From Methylaequor sp002691245 (lineage in GTDB: Bacteria; Pseudomonadota; Alphaproteobacteria; Methylaequorales; Methylaequoraceae), in NCBI GenBank assembly GCA_002691245.1, contig NZHH01000016.1, forward strand, positions 1 to 8,025: DNA of 8,025 nucleotides, read 5' to 3'. How positions within the stretch are numbered: position 1 is the stretch's first letter; each line of letters opens with the position of its first letter. Made by a program: the position numbers and the translations under genes. Shown piece by piece: positions 5,629-8,025 of the stretch. A model generated the notes under the pieces. It made no database searches, was not told the DNA's origin, and saw nothing but the letters and a program-made list of their open reading frames with translations.

Positions 5629-6954
5629 TTAAAATCCTAAATAATTAAAATTCAATATCCCACAATTTCTTAGTAGGTCAAAAGAATTTATAATAAGTTG
5701 GTATTGTGCGTTTACTAAATTCGATTCAGATTGAGTTAGTTCTTTTTCAGCATCTAAGATATTAAGCGTAGTCCTTGTTCCCACCCCAGCCTCTCTTGAG
5801 ACGCCTTCTACAGCCATAAGATTAGAGTCTACTGATATCTCAAGGGATTTAATGCTCGCTTTTGTACTAGAAATTTTTTTCCATGATGATTTTATTTGAT
5901 GTGTAAGTTCTAATCTTTTTGACTCAATTGCTTTGAGATTTGTTATTGCAGTATCTCTAGACTTAGATAAATTTAAAAAATTATGACCTTTATTGAATAG
6001 GGGGACAGTAACTTCTGCAGTTACAGAGTAGTTATCTTTTCTCTCAATTGCTCTTGATGATTCAAGTGATTTCCCAACTGACCCGGTCAAGGAAAGCTCT
6101 GGAGCAAATGACAGGTTATTTTTTGAAATATCAATTTTAGAATTTAAATGTTGTAACTTTAACGTTACATATTCTGGGTTACTTTCCAAACTAATCCTTA
6201 ACGCCTCTTTAAGTGTTTTTGGAGTATTTGGAATAATACCAAATTTAGACCAATCTTTTGGATTTGATTTGATAACATTTTTGTCATTAGACTCAAACCA
6301 ATTAATTTTAGGATCTCTTCCAACTATTTTTTTAAAATCGGAGATTGAAATTTCAAGGTTATTTTCAGCTTCTATTCTTTTTGATATTGCTTCAGCCAAT
6401 CTTGCTTTTGCCTGAAATACATCAGTTTTTGTTACATCTCTAAACTCAAATCTCTTTTCAGTTGCTTCAAGTTTTTTTTTAAGATTTTCTTCATTTTTTT
6501 TTGACACATCTAATAGAAAAAAATCTTTTAAAACGGTATAGTATGCTTTACTTGCTTTCAACAAAACATCTTGAGTTGTTGACTCAAGACTAAGTCTTGC
6601 AATTCTATATTTATTTTTTGATTGTTTTAGATTTAAAACCTTAGAGAAACTAAGTGGCTGTGTAACGTCTATATCAAAACTTGAGGGATCTATGGAGGTA
6701 ATATTTCTATTAGATGTATCTGGAAAAGTTTTACTGATATCTTTTCCTCTTGAAGCAGAAAAATCGACTGACGGAAGAAAGTCTGTTTTTGATATTTTTA
6801 AATCTTTCTCAGAAATTTGAAGTTCTTTTTTACTTTTTGCAATATCAGGGTAATAATTGTATGCATCGTAAAGAACATCACTCAATTCATCAGAAAACGA
6901 AGTGCTATTGAATACTATAACAAGTATAAAAGCCACAAAAAAATTTACAAACAT
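5629..6954 (-). CDS. TolC-family outer-membrane efflux/secretion channel protein
   Basis: This 441-residue protein is the outer-membrane exit duct of the secretion system. The N-terminus is a signal peptide (about 1-21, FVNFFVAFILVIVF core), probably cut near SFS-DEL. Two homologous OEP halves follow: about 24-215, with TKTDVFQAKARLAEA (174-188), and about 245-432, with EAGVGTRTTLNILDAEKELT followed by AQYQLIINSFDLLRNCG. These are the helical-barrel motifs characteristic of TolC-family channels, and the length matches the family. The start has a Shine-Dalgarno (GAGGAAAG on the minus strand, about 6973-6966). It is the first gene of the minus-strand cluster; about 98 bases separate it from the repeat-protein gene, with no terminator. 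A role with the downstream ABC-adaptor pair is inferred from linkage; TolC proteins can also serve other pumps. Confidence 0.93.
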   Translation of the reverse strand: MFVNFFVAFILVIVFNSTSFSDELSDVLYDAYNYYPDIAKSKKELQISEKDLKISKTDFLPSVDFSASRGKDISKTFPDTSNRNITSIDPSSFDIDVTQPLSFSKVLNLKQSKNKYRIARLSLESTTQDVLLKASKAYYTVLKDFFLLDVSKKNEENLKKKLEATEKRFEFRDVTKTDVFQAKARLAEAISKRIEAENNLEISISDFKKIVGRDPKINWFESNDKNVIKSNPKDWSKFGIIPNTPKTLKEALRISLESNPEYVTLKLQHLNSKIDISKNNLSFAPELSLTGSVGKSLESSRAIERKDNYSVTAEVTVPLFNKGHNFLNLSKSRDTAITNLKAIESKRLELTHQIKSSWKKISSTKASIKSLEISVDSNLMAVEGVSREAGVGTRTTLNILDAEKELTQSESNLVNAQYQLIINSFDLLRNCGILNFNYLGF

Positions 6955-7071
6955 CGAAAACTGCTTTCCTCATAAACAGTGTAAACAAAAACTTATTTTA
7001 TTAAAGAATTTTTTAGTTATAACTTTTTTTTACTTTTAATTATCATAATCTTGTAATATAAGCAAGTAGTT
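6955..7071. promoter_or_regulatory. AT-rich divergent spacer between the TolC gene and tRNA-Pro
   Basis: This region should hold the promoters of the minus-strand cluster and of the plus-strand tRNA. The best -10-like matches are CATAAT (7044-7049) and TAATAT (7054-7059) on the plus strand, and TATAAC and GATAAT on the minus strand. None has a convincing -35 at the right distance, so I do not assign exact promoters. No conserved operator-like dyad is evident. Confidence 0.35.
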
Positions 7072-7148
<77 letters not shown>

Positions 7149-7181
7149 TTTTTTTTGCAGTATATGGTTTAATTTTTATAT

Positions 7182-7185
7182 GGAG
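7182..7185 (+). promoter_or_regulatory. Shine-Dalgarno that decides the start of the Sel1-repeat gene
   Basis: GGAG lies six bases before the ATG at 7192. An in-frame ATG at 7180 overlaps this site and has no Shine-Dalgarno of its own. The frame also stays open backwards into the tRNA, which cannot be coding. The start at 7192 gives a clean signal peptide. Confidence 0.8.
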
Positions 7186-7191
7186 AAAAAA

Positions 7192-7806
7192 ATGAAAAAT
7201 AAATTTTTAATTGTGATTGGTTTTGTTTTAATTTTTAAACCAGTTTTATCTGAAAATTACTATATAGCTCTTGATTATTTCAATAAAAAGCAAATTAGTA
7301 AGTCAATACAACTTTTTCAAAAAGTTGCAAGTGATTCAAATAGTACCTATCAAGATAAAGCAATATTTAATCTTGCTGTAATTTATGACAATGGATATGG
7401 TGTAAAAACAGACAAAACCAAAGCTCTTTATTACTATAACATTGCATCTGAAATGAATAATGAATTTGCGATGTATAATCTTGGGTGGATGTACCAAGTT
7501 GGTGAAAATTTGAATAAAGATGCAGTCAAAGCTTTTGAACTATATTCAAAATCTGCTGACAAAGGTCACCCCCAAGCAATTTTTAATCTTGCTAATATGT
7601 ATTTTTCAGGTGAGGGAACAACTAAGGATATTCAAACTGCTTATAAATTATTTCTACAATCTAAAATTAGAGGAATAAAAGAAAGTGAGTATTATATAAA
7701 TTTAATATCTAGTGATTTAAGTTTAGAGGAATTGAATTATCTAAATGAGGAAAACAAACAATTAATTGAAAAAAAAATAGATCTACCTGAACCAAAAAAT
7801 GAATGA
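7192..7806 (+). CDS. Small exported Sel1-like (TPR-type) repeat protein
   Basis: This is a 204-residue protein with an N-terminal signal peptide (MKNKFLIVIGFVLIFKPVLS, likely cut near residue 20; no lipobox Cys), so it is probably periplasmic. Residues about 22-50 look like a leading TPR-like helix pair. Three 36-residue Sel1-like repeats follow at about 55-90, 91-126 and 127-162, with the hallmark pattern A-x-x-N-L-(A/G)-x-(I/M)-Y-x-x-G...D-x-x-K-A-x-x-(Y/L)-(Y/F) and GEGTTKD. The tail (about 170-204) is charged. Sel1 repeats are helical protein-interaction scaffolds and the partner cannot be told from sequence. The gene lies 43 bases after tRNA-Pro on the same strand and may share its transcript. 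It points away from the secretion cluster, so a functional link is unproven. Confidence 0.9.
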   Translation: MKNKFLIVIGFVLIFKPVLSENYYIALDYFNKKQISKSIQLFQKVASDSNSTYQDKAIFNLAVIYDNGYGVKTDKTKALYYYNIASEMNNEFAMYNLGWMYQVGENLNKDAVKAFELYSKSADKGHPQAIFNLANMYFSGEGTTKDIQTAYKLFLQSKIRGIKESEYYINLISSDLSLEELNYLNEENKQLIEKKIDLPEPKNE

Positions 7807-7833
7807 TCAAACATGTAGAAAAGATTACCTAAG

Positions 7834-7852
7834 ATATTCATTACATGAATAT
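7834..7852 (+). repeat. Inverted repeat in the Sel1-gene 3' region
   Basis: ATATTCAT (7834-7841) and ATGAATAT (7845-7852) form a perfect 8-bp stem with a 3-base loop, 27 bases after the stop codon. It is all AT-weighted and is followed only by TTG, so it is a poor terminator. It could be an operator-like dyad or a 3' mRNA hairpin. Confidence 0.5.
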
Positions 7853-7892
7853 TTGTTATAATGAAAATAAATTTCTTTTATGAGGGATTTAG

Positions 7893-7904
7893 TATAATAT
7901 TATA
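7893..7904. repeat. Perfect AT palindrome with TATAAT boxes
   Basis: TATAATATTATA is its own reverse complement and gives a consensus -10 box (TATAAT) on either strand at this site; another TATAAT overlaps its end at 7901-7906. No good -35 is found 16-18 bases away, so promoter activity is doubtful. Confidence 0.4.
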
Positions 7905-7926
7905 ATATCTTCCTCCCCATATATTT

Positions 7927-7958
7927 AAGGCGCTTTTTCTAAAAGCGCCTTTTTTTTT
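7927..7958 (+). terminator. Intrinsic terminator downstream of the Sel1-repeat gene
   Basis: AGGCGCTTTT (7928-7937) and AAAAGCGCCT (7941-7950) form a 10-bp perfect stem with a TCT loop, followed by nine T (7950-7958). This is a textbook plus-strand terminator about 120 bases after the Sel1 gene stop. It lacks a T-run in the opposite direction. Confidence 0.95.
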
Positions 7959-8025
7959 GGTCACATTTATAAATCTTGATAAATAAACCCTTGTAGCTTG
8001 TCCAAATTTTTGTCCTTATGTTATA

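Noticed and set aside
7937..8025. Possible C-terminal end of a minus-strand gene: the frame is open from the right edge to a TAG near 7937.
   Set aside because: About 28 open codons can arise by chance, the peptide is not recognisable, and the terminator has no T-run in that direction.

Overview
The window is AT-rich, with many AT-ended codons and long A/T runs between genes. The T1SS-type machinery, the CHASE2 protein and the tRNA point to a Gram-negative proteobacterium with a small, AT-rich genome. A marine alphaproteobacterium is my best guess, but no gene here fixes the lineage.

Positions 1-6954 hold one gene cluster on the minus strand. In transcription order it contains: a TolC-family outer-membrane channel (6954-5629); a bizarre acidic Gly/Pro/Asp/Met-rich repeat protein with no Lys, Arg, Cys or Trp (5530-4526); a strong intrinsic terminator (4505-4466) followed at once by a promoter-like sequence; a HlyB-like ABC exporter with an inactive C39-like N-terminal domain (4433-2274); a HlyD-type periplasmic adaptor with an N-terminal cyclic-nucleotide-binding domain (2273-555); and the first 186 codons of a CHASE2-domain sensor protein (558-1) that runs off the left edge. 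The last three genes are joined as tightly as possible: TAA directly followed by ATG, then an ATGA overlap.

Together the genes read as a complete type I secretion system (inner-membrane ABC protein, adaptor, outer-membrane channel) with its probable cargo encoded between the channel and the pump. Two features stand out. The adaptor carries a cytoplasmic cyclic-nucleotide sensor and is translationally coupled to a CHASE2 protein, a family whose C-terminal half is often a nucleotide cyclase; this suggests secretion gated by a locally made cyclic nucleotide. The ABC protein also has substitutions in the Q-loop, signature, Walker B glutamate and H-loop of its ATPase domain, so it may be a slow ATPase or one half of a heterodimer.

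Positions 6955-7071 are an AT-rich divergent spacer. To its right, on the plus strand, are tRNA-Pro(UGG) at 7072-7148 and a small secreted Sel1-repeat protein at 7192-7806. An AT-rich 3' region with two palindromes follows, then a strong terminator at 7927-7958. I see nothing identifiable in the last 67 bases.
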